Source of the DNA: Lichenostomus cassidix
Lineage: Eukaryota > Chordata > Aves > Passeriformes > Meliphagidae
Direction of reading: 5' to 3'
NCBI GenBank assembly: GCA_008360975.2
Contig: CM039189.1
Location: 12,900,056 to 12,964,055 of the forward strand
DNA: 64,000 nucleotides
The notes beneath the pieces are model-generated. The model was not told the origin of the DNA. It searched no databases and worked only from the letters and a program-made list of their open reading frames with translations. Shown in pieces: positions 26,691 to 39,379 of the stretch (positions are counted from its first letter, which is position 1; each line of letters begins with the position of its first letter). The position numbers and the translations under genes were made by a program.

Positions 26691-28327
26691 TTTGGAGTTA
26701 ATGCAACACAACATGAGAAAAATGGCAGCATTGCACCATTAGAGATGACAATTGTTGGTTGATCAACCTGAAGTTATCATGCTGCAACGTTAATGAGAAG
26801 CCTGAGAAAAACCTCAGGGGAAAGAGCCTAAGAAATGCTTCTTTAATTAAGTAATATGTTAAAATCTTTAGTCATTACCACCATCAATCTATTTTCATGG
26901 ATTGTTCAGGAGAATTAACCAAGCCAATATTGGAGGTATCATAATGTCTTAAAAACCTATAAACATGTAAGAGAAAATTACTTAAGTGTGTAAAGCTGGC
27001 ATGCAGAACAAAACTAATCCCATTTACTGAACTTTGTTCCTGCTTAGTTTCAGTCTTGCAGGGTCCAAGGCGATTACCTACCTCATTTCACAAACTAATT
27101 CTATGAAATGTTAAGAACAATGTCTAAGTCACCATTTGCTTTTACAAACACATCTATCCTGCTGTGCCACTGCCAGCTGATGAGTGATGAGAAGCATCAA
27201 ATCAAAGTGATTAAGAGAAATATAAGTAAGATGGCACATCTTAATGACAGGCAATATTAATTATGCCCTGCAAATGCCCACTACAGCTTGATGGTCACTG
27301 CAGGGAAGAATTATTAGTGGCAAGTTATTCTGATTTTGTGAGCCAAATTGTACTTGGCCTCTTAGAGTCCATCTAAAGATTCATATGAGCTGTGAGAGGA
27401 ATTTTATGGTTGAAAATGTGCATAAAGCCCCTGCCACAAAGAGGTGACTGGAATAGAATGGCTGCCCACAGAGATGTAGTGCAGAGAGACTTGTGGGTCC
27501 CTATTCCATGTCAGCTAAGGAGGAGGAACTTCTGGGGCAGGCAGCCTATGTGGGGCAGTTTGAAGACCAGGATCCTTCTACTGCTGCTATTTATTATTTG
27601 TTTCATCATAGTCATATTGTGTTTTCCTGCTAAAACAGGTGCAATCAAGGAGAAAGTGCCTCACATGCCACACGCAGTGCAGCACATGCACAACCCACAG
27701 GCTGTTTTCAAAATACTGACTGAAAATAAACACAGGGAAAGAAATCAAACCCCATTTGCAGGAAGTCCTCGTGGAAAACATGAACGCTGTCTTCCAGCAG
27801 ACATGGGGTGACAGGGAAGGATGTTTGATTAGCTCTTCAGTGTGCTGCTGATGACTCACAGGGAATTATATGATCCTCCTCTGTTGGGAAGAGTGATAAG
27901 ATACAGGCCATGCAGGGAGGAATCAATCCGGCTCACCTCCTTTTAACAGAAGGTGTGTTTAATTTAATAGAATTATATCCTCTTAGGGTTCGCTGTGAAT
28001 GGATAAAAAGGTGATGGCCAAGACTCACAATGCATCTTCAGTCTAATCTAATATTTCCATATTTCTGATGTTTGGAAATGGTGCTCTCAAACCTGAATGA
28101 ATCTAGTTTCAATTCATGAAATGTTTTATATAAAATTTATGACTGTTCCCATGCAGCACTAAGACGATGGAGACTCCAGTCAATTCAGGAGGCCAGTTTC
28201 CATTTCAGCCATGTGGGTCTAACAAGCCTTCACTAGGTAAAAGAATGAGGGAAGGCAACCCAGAATATTTGTGTGGAAGTCCTGAGATGAGGAACCAATA
28301 CAAAAATCTATTTAGTGAATGAGAATT

Positions 28328-28372
28328 TAAAAAAAATACCCACCAAAAAAAAAAAAAAGAAAAACCAAAAAA
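28328..28372 (+). repeat. A-rich low-complexity tract
   Basis: A runs interrupted by ACCCACC, GA and CC, followed by GCCCCC. This A/C-rich type recurs in the window (10141, 22080, 32821, 44758 and 61990) and is low complexity, with no recognisable retroposon body beside it. Confidence 0.75.
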
Positions 28373-28701
28373 GCCCCCTAAGTTGTTCCCAAAAGAAAAA
28401 GCATTTTAAGTTAATAGCCACAGTGAAAAAGCAAATCCCATATGGAATGAATAATTTTCCTAACACGTCTTTTTTAATTTGGAATAAGATTTGTGATAAA
28501 AATGTTAATGCTGGGGATTTTAAGTGACAGAATATTATTCCAACTCATTCCTTTAAAGTCTCAAAAAAAAAAAACCCCTCACAAAAGCTCTTTTGTTAGG
28601 CCTAGTTTAGGCCACCTTAAAGCTCCTTTCAATCAAAGTACAGCTTCTCATTAAGGGAAAAATGATTATTAACATCCTCATTTTGCTTCCTCATGTGAAT
28701 T

Positions 28702-28750
28702 ATTTGCATTCAAAAATGTGCACGGCATTAGTTTCAGGGTAAATGCAAAT
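28702..28750. promoter_or_regulatory. Inverted pair of POU octamers
   Basis: ATTTGCAT (28702-28709) and its exact reverse complement ATGCAAAT (28743-28750) are separated by 33 bases. This is the consensus OCT/POU binding octamer in both orientations. The surrounding 28.6-29.1 kb is free of recognisable repeats. Function is inferred only from the motifs. Confidence 0.35.
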
Positions 28751-31700
28751 ATGACAGCGGGATTTCTCACCAAGCTCCTTTTTATTATTAGCTCTTTTTA
28801 TGCCCTCCATTTATTATTCCCTCATCATTTTTCACAATGTATTAAAATGTTACATTTCTTAAAATAATAATATTTTCCTTCATTTGGTAATTGTCTCAGT
28901 CCAGTCTACAAAAGTCTCCATCACAGTGCCTACAGTCTATAATTTGGAATAGTTTATAATAATTGTTCATCACTGCTTAGGGGAGCCTTGGGCATTAGCT
29001 ATCACAGTGACAGAATCCCCACTCTCCCACTGAGTTTGTGATTATTTTAGGTGAAGTTCATGTGGCAGGGGAATAGGGCAGGGGCATGGCAAAGCTTATA
29101 TTGTGACTGTCCCTGATAGACTCTCAGCCGGTGGTCTGAAGATAAATTGAGATGTTTTTCAGTTTTTTAAGCTTCATCCATCCCATATCTGCCAGAAATG
29201 AGGCCAGCTTTAAAACATATTTTGAGCTTACTTTAAATACAACACCAAAAGAAAACAAATAAACTATCACTCTGACTCATCTTCCTGACATTTTAAGAGA
29301 AATTATCCTGGATGCTGAAGATTAGTCAAAACATAGAATGTTCAGTTAGAACAAAATCAAGTTACCCGTGGCATACTCTCCGCCAGTGTTGTATTTGATA
29401 AACTGATTACAATTACTTCTTTTTTCCCTGGTCATATTAAAGAAATGAAAATAGATCTGACTAATAAAAGCAAACTAATAAAATCATTTGATCATCCTGA
29501 TTCACCGCACTTCATCGTGCCAAGCTTCCCTGTTGACTCTCAAATTGTTATTGTCAAATCCTCAAGCATTTATTACACTCAGGATGACTTAGGTGTCCCT
29601 TTTTTCTGCCACTGGGTTGATGTCCATCATTGCACCACCACCACCATTTAATTGCAGCCAAGCAGAGCAAAGACCACTCTGATACCACCCAGAGAATGTG
29701 AAATAATGTTGTTTCAGAGTAACATGATTCTGCAATAAAATCATCTACCGTGATCTGTGTTGACATGAACACAGCATCAAATTCAGAAATCTATCTAAAT
29801 ACATTTAAAAAGAGTCCATGGTTGATATAATTTTTAATTTTCTTCCAAAGGAGACCCTGAGATTTACCATAATATCATTTACCACTATACCATTGAAACA
29901 TTGCTACTGAGTTTGACCTATGATGTTGAAAATTACTGAGAGGAGTAGAACCAATAAAGCAGTTACTGGCAGGATGTATGCTAAAAGCAGATCATATTCT
30001 ATTTATATCTTCCCTATGCCTTATTCCGTCTCACTTACACAAAGGTATGTGCCCATTTTGTACTCATGAGTGTCAGTGTGAGTAATCTATGTAATTGTGA
30101 GTTCAAGTAGCGTAACTTACTGCCTTGGAATTCGTTCCTTCTCTCAAAGTGGTTTCTGAGTTATAGTGGATTAGTTTTCTGCAATGTTCTGTGGGAGAGA
30201 CTTAGGTTACCTTAGGGATCATAATGAAATGCACCACAAACAGCTAGAAGCGAAGAAAAACGCAGAAACACATCATCCACATTATTTGGTTGTGACACAC
30301 TTAGCCAAATTAGAAACAGCTTAAATCAACTCCAAAAATTGTTCTACCCATGTGAAATCAAGACAGACATGAATTGGGGGGGAGGAATATGGGGGATAGG
30401 TGTGGCAGGTGTGGCAGTGAATTCAAGAGATTGCAGGATAAAATCGTTGCTCACCAATCTGTTAACAAGGCTGCTAAGTATTGCTGTGGGCATTTCTAGT
30501 GTTTTTAACAGCCAACAGTGAATTTCAAATCAAACTAATCTTTTGAACCTAAGAAATTCTAAGAAGAATTTTACTTCTATGCTCTTTTTCATCTTTTCTT
30601 CTCTATTTTCTCACTCTGATAAGAGGATATCCAACAATTATCTTTATTATATGTTTTTAAAGACATATTTGGCTCAGTGACATTTCTCTCATTCTTTAAC
30701 CATAGATAATTAAATCAGTAACTTATTCCCTGCTCTTTTCAGAGGTCCTTCAGAGTGCTAAGCCTTTCATTTGGGCAAGTAGTACAGCTTATTAAAATAA
30801 ATTCATTTTAATGCCATCTAATTCTGCAGTGATCAGTTAATTATGGACTCCTGTTTAGTTCCCAGTCCAAGATGAAGAAATAAAATCATCACCTGACAAT
30901 CAGAGGAGTGCATTTCTTTGATTTAAACCATAGTGTAGTACTCAGACACACCCTGAGTATCTCATTATTTCAGGAATAGGAAGGGCAGGGGCACAGGTTG
31001 CAGTGCAAGGTTGTATTGGCTGTTTATTAATTTTTGTTAGTCAGCTCTACTTCCACTTCCTCCACCACATGGAGATGTTCTGAACAACGGAAAATAAAAT
31101 AACACCTACAGACCAAATAGGTCACAAACACAAAATCTGAGCTCCTGTCAAAACTAGTAAGACAATGCCATTTTCAAGTACTTGTTGAAGAACCAGCTAT
31201 GATTTGCATAGGAACTCTATTTCGAGGGAACACCACAGACTTGATATTTTCTCTTAAAGGTAAAAACCAATTAAGCAACTCTTCCAAAATACTTTCAGAC
31301 TTTTCTTACTTGGAGAGTGGTGGCTTTCCATCTCGAAACCTGACCTTTCTGTTATACACAACTATTCTCCCTACTGGAGACAGCAAGGAGTTGTTTCAGA
31401 GTTATATATCAGAAGGAACTACATGTCAGAATCGTTATTTTAAGGAATTATAGTCTGTCCTGTGTTTCTGTTCCACAAAGCAGAAAGCCTCACATTTTTG
31501 TTAGGGAATCAAGAAAACTTTTGTGCTAACTGTGCCAATAGCTGTACTATAAATCTCCCACTTTTCCTCTCAGCATTTGCATTTAGCTGTTCCAAAGTCC
31601 ATCAGAATGGGGCAATAATCTCTGTTGGGACCTGTGGTACATCTGGATCACAAGCTGAGCCACAATCCCCCTGTCCTTAGTGAAAGAAGTCAGGATTCAC

Positions 31701-32249
31701 TGAGGCCAGTGTCTGCCACAAGGACAAGATACAGACTGCAGTTGACAGAACACCTACTTATATCACATACAGGCTGTTATTCTTCAGACCTAGGAAACCA
31801 AATCCTGACCTACACATCTATTGGCTTTCAGCTACATAAATGTGTTTTTCCCTGGACCAAATTTATAGAAGTACGAAATCTTACACGGCTCCAGGCAGAA
31901 GTAGCAGCATGAGCACTGACTCAGCTTTGCTGAGGTCATAGTCTTTACAGAGCCAGCAAAAAGGACTGGCCATTAATTTCCTCCAGTATGATTTCACTTT
32001 TCTCGTTACGTGCAGAAGTGTTGTTCCAGACTAGCAGGCTGTGGCTGTAGGCTGGGGACAATGCATTTCAGTGAGACAGAGCTCGTAAAAAAAGTGCAAA
32101 AAACTTCAGTGTGAAGGTTATCCTTGTTGCTAGTGACATACCAAGATGAAATCTCAGCCCCAACAATAAGGACACTGACAGAGCTGTGCTGGTTGCAATA
32201 GTGCCTCTCCTAAACTGCACTGCAGGGCACAGCCACCAAAGCCCAATAC

Positions 32250-32254
32250 ACTTA
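32250..32254. repeat. Target-site duplication, left copy (ACTTA)
   Basis: ACTTA directly abuts the left end of the ERV-L LTR and is repeated exactly at 32785-32789 on the other side. Five-base duplications are characteristic of ERV-L integrases. The match fixes the LTR boundaries. Confidence 0.85.
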
Positions 32255-32784
32255 TGCTGTAGTTTAACCACAGCTGGTAACAAAGTACCAGAGAGGCACT
32301 GGCTCTCCACATCCCCTGCCATGGTGGGATGGGGAGGAGATTCTTGGGGTGAGAAAAAACCAGTTTCATAATTTAAATATAGTAATAGTTACAATAAACA
32401 AACAATGACCAAAACAGCAACACTAAGTAATAAAAAGGAGGGAGTTGCTCACCACCCAGTAACCAATGCCCAGTCTCTCTCCCAGCCGGGGGCTCCTGGC
32501 CAAAGCCTTCCAGTTTATACACTGAGCGTGAATTTTATAGAATGGAATATCCCTCTGGCCAGTTTGGGTCAGCTGTCCAGGCTGTGCTCCCCTGCAGGTT
32601 TCTTGTGTACCTGGTCACTGGCAGAGTATGGGAAAATGCAAAATCCTTGATTTAGGAGAAACATCCCTTAGTGACAACTAAAATATGAGTGCATTATCAG
32701 CGTTGTTCTCATACTAAATCAAAAACACAGCACTGCACCAGGTACTAAGAAGAAAATAACTCTATTGCAGCCAAAATCAGGACT
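32255..32784 (-). mobile_element. ERV-L solo LTR (avian endogenous retrovirus, class III)
   Basis: Read on the minus strand, this 530-bp segment follows the avian ERV-L LTR from end to end. The start is TCCTGATTTTGGCTGCAATA (family form begins TGTCCTGGTTTCGGCTGGGA), followed by 'ATAGAGTTA', the 'GCTGACCCAAACTGG' block and a TATAAA box (plus-strand 32514-32519). A weathered polyadenylation region lies near 32370, the G/C block reads 'CATCCCACCATGG', and the terminus is GTTAAACTACAGCA. The first base has changed from T to A, so the end is AG...CA instead of TG...CA. The 5-bp direct repeat ACTTA lies immediately outside both ends (32250-32254 and 32785-32789), the duplication length expected for ERV-L. 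No primer-binding site or internal region is attached, so this is a solo LTR left by recombination between two LTRs. It has no coding capacity. Divergence from the family form suggests an old insertion. Confidence 0.93.
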
Positions 32785-32789
32785 ACTTA
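32785..32789. repeat. Target-site duplication, right copy (ACTTA)
   Basis: Partner of 32250-32254. It lies immediately outside the other LTR terminus, with no intervening base. Confidence 0.85.
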
Positions 32790-35700
32790 GAGGCCCTTAC
32801 ACCTAAAGGATGTTTTCAGAAAAAAAACCCCAAACAACCCAACCTAACAATTATTTCAATTTATACAGCTATTGTTATTTACTTATTTAATTATTTGTTT
32901 TTCTCATTTAAAAAAAATTAAAAATCAAGTTGTTTCAATGCCTTTCTAGCCATGGAGAATGATCCCCATTTATATAGCAAAAAGCTGCTTCAAAATATTT
33001 TCTAAGGGAAAAATATCTCCTTCATCCACTATGAGATTATCTGTATTCAATTTCACTTGATTTTGTCTCACTTTTATCATGTATGCCATTCCACCTGCCA
33101 AAGAAGTTGAAATGTCTATCACAATCTGGCAATATATATAGGAACAATAGGTCTGGATCTTTTATTAGTAGTCTTTACCGAAGATACACTTTCACACATC
33201 TGCAGGCTGAGGAGAAAATGATAACTCTTACATGATACACATTTTTCAATTCAATAACGTATGATTGGCATAGCACGATTCAAAAGAGATACTGAAGCAG
33301 GTATCTCCTGGTAGGTAACCACTGATACCTCAGTTAAGCACAGCTGATCCAAGACAGAGAGGTGAAGGTCAAGATGTTGATCCATTTGAGCCCATTCTTT
33401 TAGGAAAAGGTTTATTGATGAGACAAAGTTCATTACTTTTTGGAAGGGTTAAGGGAGCATTTCATGTCAGAATGGAGAAAAGGGAGAGGAAATACAGAGC
33501 TGAGACGACATCTCTGGAAAAAGGCATGAGGAAGAACTTTTTCCACGAGTACTTAATAATAAAAGCAAATAATAAAAGTAAAACCTAACACATACAAAAT
33601 ACTAAACCAGAAAATACTACTTAAATGCTAACCATTTACAAATTGGCATTTTTCTTCTTACTTTTTAAGGCTGTGAGGCATTCTGGGAAATAAGAGTCTA
33701 TCAGTGGATCAGTGCAGGTGTTTTTTGAGAGGAGAGTTATAAGGCAGGTTACATACTGTGTGGAACTCTGCTCAGCTGAACCAGATTTATCAGGCTATTG
33801 CCTGTAAGCCAAAATATGAGAAAAAATAACAACATACAGTCCATTTTTGTTTGCATAGATGAAATTAACTATTTTCACAGTTTCTGCATCTTCCTGGGCA
33901 AATTGAACCCTGAAGCTTTGTCTTGACAGTCTCTTACAAAAAAGCATTTATTTTGGCTCTCATATTAATGCCTTTATCAGATAAAACTTTTACTTAGTCA
34001 TATTTATATTAATTTATGTAGCCAGCTTAGTGACTCAGCTTTCCAGGGGGCTATCACCTGCTTTCTTTCCTTTAAAAAAATGATTATTTGTGCTTATGAG
34101 AACAATGGGTACAGCAACACACTAAAGACAAAAATATATTAAATTATCCACAGAAAAATTACAGAGAAGCTACAACTGGAGTAAGTGTTCCCACTTTTAC
34201 TGACCTGCATCTAAAATTACATAATTGAGTGAGTGACACAGCACAAAATCTGAAGACCCATTTGGCTATCAACCCATTGAAAATGTCAACTGAGCTCATT
34301 TGTTGAGGAGTTCTGTTCATATCGATAATTTGCTAAAACTCTCAGTACAATAGAGGCTTAGCAAGCACAAAGATTAATTCAATGACAGCATCTATTTTTA
34401 TAAAGACACAGATTTGCTCGAGTGTTTGCAGCATGATCCCCTAATTTGAGATTTAAAAGAGTCCATTGCACTGGGAAAATGTACTTTAAAATGCACAAAA
34501 ATTCTACAATCTCAACTGGAAAATATGGTATCAGGGACAGGGGATTTTTTCCTAGTTTTTACATAAACCTGTTGAAGCCAGAATTTAATAATGTACATTG
34601 GCTGCTGTACAAATGTTATTTGACATTAAAACAAATCCAGATATCTAGTACAATGGGATGTAAAATACAGATACACTATATATTAGTTTTCAAAACCAAG
34701 ATTTGACTTACAGAAGTGAAAGCACTGTACATTAAGGGAAGAATAATGTGATTGATTTGAATGAGAGTTCCTGGTCTTTCCAATGCTGTTATCTTGCTGC
34801 TGCTGCCAAGGCACCTTTCTTTATTAGTTATGTTATTTGTATGTGGATGAATTCATCCAGCAAACATCTTTTGCACTCAGTAAAAATGAGATGTAAGAAC
34901 CATTACAATATAGGTGGAAAGGTAGGTTTTAGAAAGGACAACAAAGTCAGCAGAACAGTTGTTGTAGCACTTATTAAAACTTTTCAAAATGGTAATTCTT
35001 CTCGTGTCCCTAATTACTGAACCACACTTCTTGTATCCTGACAGATAAACCTGTTTAAAATTCTTGAAGGGGCTGAAGAGGAATGACGTCTCCAGCCCAC
35101 AGCACCTTCCGCCACATCTCTGACAACATTCAGCTCAAGGCACTCTGACCCCACAGCTGATTATCTGTGCATTGACAATGCTGTCTGCAAAAAATGCCAG
35201 AAAATTAGCACTTCTGAATGCCTGTTTTGCATTCTTCAAGTACATTATTAGAATTCTTTTGTCAAGAGAAGCATGCTACATCATTGTATTCATAACAAAT
35301 GCTCTTTGATTTGTATGACTTTGTGCTTGTAATAGACCCAAACAAAGATCTCATTTGTTCTGCTGGCAAAAGCTAATCTGTACAAGGATTTTTTTATTAT
35401 TTTCTGCAGAAACTGCCTTTCTGAGCCTAGAGATTGGGTTAGCTAAAAGCTTCACATTCATTATCTTTAAGGTACCATGTTAATGAAAGGATTTTAATCA
35501 TTGACATTGCTTTGTGAATTATTATTACACAAACCCCTGCTGTTGAGTAAGACAAAATTAACCCAGTGTAAGGGGTATTAAAAAAATCACAGCTAATTAG
35601 TAAGCTAACAGGAACAAAGAGAATGTATAACGAAGATGTTGAGAGGAACACACGTAAAATCTGTAGCTTCCATTCCAACATTGATCTTTCTGTATGGAAA

Positions 35701-38700
35701 TCTTTTTTCTCTCTGATTTGTTCCATTTGTCTTGAGCATTTTTATGTTTGTAATTAGTTTCCTAAGCCACAATGTCTCACTTCTCTCAAACTGTGGAAAT
35801 CCAAAGGCTCATAATAGAAAATGGAAGATATTTAAAAATGCTTTTAAATTATTTCCCTAGCGATCTATATCAGAAACATAAAGTAATTCTCTGGATTATT
35901 CTAGCAAATTATTTCCTTATTCTCTGCTGTTCTCCATGAATTGTAGAATACTTTAACTAATCTAGCCAGGTTCCATTGGAATAAACCCTTCATTTTAATG
36001 GATTGATACTATTGTCCAGGTTGTAATTCCATATGGAGCAGATAAATGAAGCTATAGGTTTAAATCACTGCATGGCTTCCCTTCCACACTCCTAGTCATG
36101 CTGGTTTCCAATGGGCATCACATCATTGTGCTGATGTAAGAGCCAAGGATGAGACAATCAAATCACAGAGAAGTATTCATGCTGGGTGCCATTTGCTTAT
36201 AATTGCTCTTTGTAAGTTATAGTTTCAGATAAAGCTCCCAAAATGGAATGAAGAGAAAATAATAATTAAGTCTGTTTCTCTTTCTGAGCCTGACAAAGGC
36301 TTTAAATTTTTTTTAACGTGTTTGCCCTTCTGTTTACTATTCCACACATCCCCCCCTTCTCTCTTTTGTTCATCAGCCTTTTCAGCCTGATAATTAAGAC
36401 TCAAAATATTTGCTGCAGTTGTTTTTTTTCTGAGACATCAATTGGTTTGTGTTGTAAATGTAGAACAACAATCATCTAGTTCTCTTGTGTGCCAGTAATT
36501 TAGTATTTCAATAATCTCCAATTGTTGAAAGGTTTAAAACAAATCAACATTTCTAGCAATTTCCTTTTCTTTGTGGGGAAAAAAAAATATGTGAACATAA
36601 CATTTACAGCATATACTCTTCTATTTTCTTTTTTTTCCCTCCTTTTTTATTTTGTGATCTTTATGAGGGAATTAAAACACAGGGCAATTGCTCATCATAA
36701 AACAGAAGACTCACTTCAATAAAAACATAACATTCTTGCACAGGGGCAGTTTTTACAACCAGTATCATTGCTTCAGATCTGCTAGTACTGAATAATTCCA
36801 TTAACTCTTTCACAAGATTAAAGTAAAATAAAGAAAAGTAGCATCTAATTATTATGCAAGGGGCAGAATGTTTTTGTACATAGAATTTTCCATGGAAGGA
36901 TATTATAATGTTCAAAAAATATTGGCTAACCAAGCCAAAAAACTGTAAGTCAAATTTTTTTAGGTCTGTGACACAGACAGTGGATCCAGGAAGGGTAATG
37001 ACAAAACTGGGAACTAGATGTTAAGCACCCCAGAACACACTTTAGAGTTATGAAATTTATTTCCATAATCCTGGGGAAATGTTCCCCTCTCCAGATTATC
37101 AAATAATTAGGGGAATGCCTAAGTGACTGTTTTGGAGGGATCTGTGGATATTAATCAGGCCAATTGTCTAAAATGGATTTAGCTATCCAGTTGCTATAGC
37201 ACTGGATATATCTAGTTTATATGGAAACTGTTTTCCATGACTGACCTAGAGTCAAGTAAATCAGTGATAACTCTCAGAGCAGAACCAACCCCACAGTCCT
37301 CACTGCCAGTGTATTCTTTTTTTCATTTAACTTTGATACTCCAGGAACAAAATACAGTTTTTTCTACATTACAAGCTTTCCTGCAACACAACTTTCAGAG
37401 CACAGAAAAGCAACACAGAGGCTGTTCCCAAATTTATATCAAAATCCACAAATTATTCAGCTGGAAAACTAGCAAGGACTTTCAAGTTGCAGACAAGAGA
37501 GAGACTGTAGACTTCTGTAGCTCCTCTAGATTTGGAAGCAATTCATTAGTCCAGCTGAGAAATGACTGGCAGTCACAGAAGACAGAATTCAGTCTCTCAT
37601 GCTGTGGCCCTTCGCTGTGGCTTCCTCGTCCTGGAAACGAGGAACCTTCTGGGGAGTGCAGGATAACAAAGCTACTCAGTAACATAAGCTCTGCCTCCAG
37701 TCAGTATTCCTAGAATGCCATCCAGGCTGATTACAGCTTCTCTTTACAGTGTTATACAGATGTGGACAAAATTCCTTGAATAATCACAAATAATTCACGG
37801 GCTCCTTACCAAATTTTAGAAAATTCTGGCAAAGACTTCCTATGCCTTTTTCCTAGCCAAAGTGGCTCCTTTCCCTTCCTTGTACTAATGCTGACCTGCT
37901 TTAAATCTTGCAATGTGGAAAACTACCAATAGCTTCAGTTCTAATAACCCCTACTTATAGAGCATCCACATGCTGCATTTGACTAAGCATGAACTGAGAA
38001 TAAAGAAATTCATGAAAGAAAAGGAGCTGAATTATTTTTTCAGATGTCTGCAGCAAATCTCTGTTGTCTTTTGAATGCCATGTTTTTACTTATGGTAGAT
38101 GGTATGTATTTATGAAAAGTAAATACAAGTCTATCTGTCTGTATGTGTATGACTTCACATATAAGTGAGTATGTGCTTTGGCCTGTAAGAATTGCATAGG
38201 AAAACTGATTAGAAAAATAAACTATCAACCCTGGTCCATTTGTGCTTTTCAGTTTCATATGCTACATGAGTATTTACTCAGATTTCATACTCATGGCTGT
38301 GGAAACTGCATGCAAGCAATGAATGCATGATATAAAATAGAAATTTGTTACTTATAGCAGAGAGATTTCTTCTCAATAAATATTATTCAAGCTAGCCATT
38401 AAAATCTGAAAATATAGAGATCAAGACAATACCCTATTTGAACAAATATTTCATATTTTTCCAAATGTTTCCAGCTCTGTTTCTTCACAGAACTTATGTA
38501 AATACTTCCATATTAGCATGCATTTAAGTTCGTTGTTGAGTAGGGTTGGTTTTGTTGGTTTTTTTTAAGATACTTTCTTACTATTTTAATGTTAAAAAAA
38601 AATCACACGACTTCTTTATGTCTTATACAAATGATTTACAAAAATTTTCGAATTTTCGTCTTTGCTCTGCGTCCCCACAAAGCAGTTATCAGACCCCATT

Positions 38701-39337
38701 GTGAACACTTTGGAAAAACACAGCCTGGCTGACAAATTAGTAGTGTTTGGTGCTAATATTACTAATTCAGCATTTGAAAAGGCTGCTCACTGGGCAAAAA
38801 TGACATGTTCTCTAAGTCACAGGAGAAACTAGGGAGATAGTTAATGGGTGTTGGCTGTGCTGCACATATTGTGCTCAACGCTGTTCACATTGCAGCTGAC
38901 TGACTGCCAATAGATGTAGGAGCAATTGTCAACAAGATTTATTGTTAGTTTCACATCTATATAGTTAGGGAGGAAAGGCTGAAAGAGTTTTGTGAAGTTC
39001 AGTCCTGACTTCTACTGAACAATAGCAACACACACTGATTAACATTAATGCTCTCACTGAAACAATTTTGCACCTTCGGAGGTCTTAAAAGTAATTTTCT
39101 GGAAAGAGCAAAATCCCCACAAACCTCAGTAATTTTTTTTTTTCCTGAGATCAATATCTGACCCCAACTTCAGTTCTAGCTCACAAAATAGCAATTTTTC
39201 AGTTTACAACTGGATTTGGAAACCTCAGACTTTCTTAGCAAAAGAAGTAGGGTACACAAAGTAATTAAAATAACCACTGAAGAGAAGCAGATGTTTTCTA
39301 CTCAAAATTACAGAAGAATTACAGTTGGAAGAAGCGA
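32790..39337. other. No gene seen: AT-rich unique sequence
   Basis: The longest frame is 37237-37713 (plus, 158 codons). It has no recognisable domain and an opposing frame lies within it (37482-37685). An A/C-rich tract begins near 32821. 34.9-36.4 kb and 38.7-38.95 kb are repeat-free and look like candidates for conserved noncoding sequence by eye only. A near-consensus CRE (TGACGTCT) is at 35084-35091. Confidence 0.55.
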
Positions 39338-39379
39338 GGGGAGGGGTCTGGGCACATGGTCTGGGGAGAGGGCAGTGGG
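39338..39379 (+). other. G-run cluster, possible G-quadruplex
   Basis: Six runs of at least three G occur in 42 bases (39338-39341, 39343-39346, 39350-39352, 39363-39366, 39370-39372 and 39377-39379). The loops are 1, 3, 10, 3 and 4 bases. Four-run combinations include one 10-base loop, so a quadruplex is plausible but not ideal. It is the densest G cluster I see in the window. Confidence 0.5.

Larger units (their letters stand above)
22074..32249. other. No gene seen: AT-rich unique sequence
   Basis: 22.5-25.3 kb lacks any frame of 60 codons or more. 27392-27811 (plus, 139 codons) shows no known domain and overlaps an opposite frame at 27587-27859. 26.5-30 kb is repeat-poor and contains the GGATTA inverted repeat, the POU octamer pair and one weak exon-like segment (28157-28236, described as a finding). 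No RNA gene is visible. Confidence 0.55.

Noticed and set aside
30375..30420. G-rich patch as a second quadruplex candidate
   Set aside because: It lacks four well-spaced runs of three or more G; most runs are GG.
35084..35151. Short ATG frame starting at a near-CRE (TGACGTCT)
   Set aside because: Only about 21 codons, with in-frame stops just upstream and no acceptor tract. The peptide is not recognised.
37237..37713. 158-codon open frame, plus strand
   Set aside because: Composition looks random, with no recognisable motif. A 67-codon frame overlaps it on the other strand.
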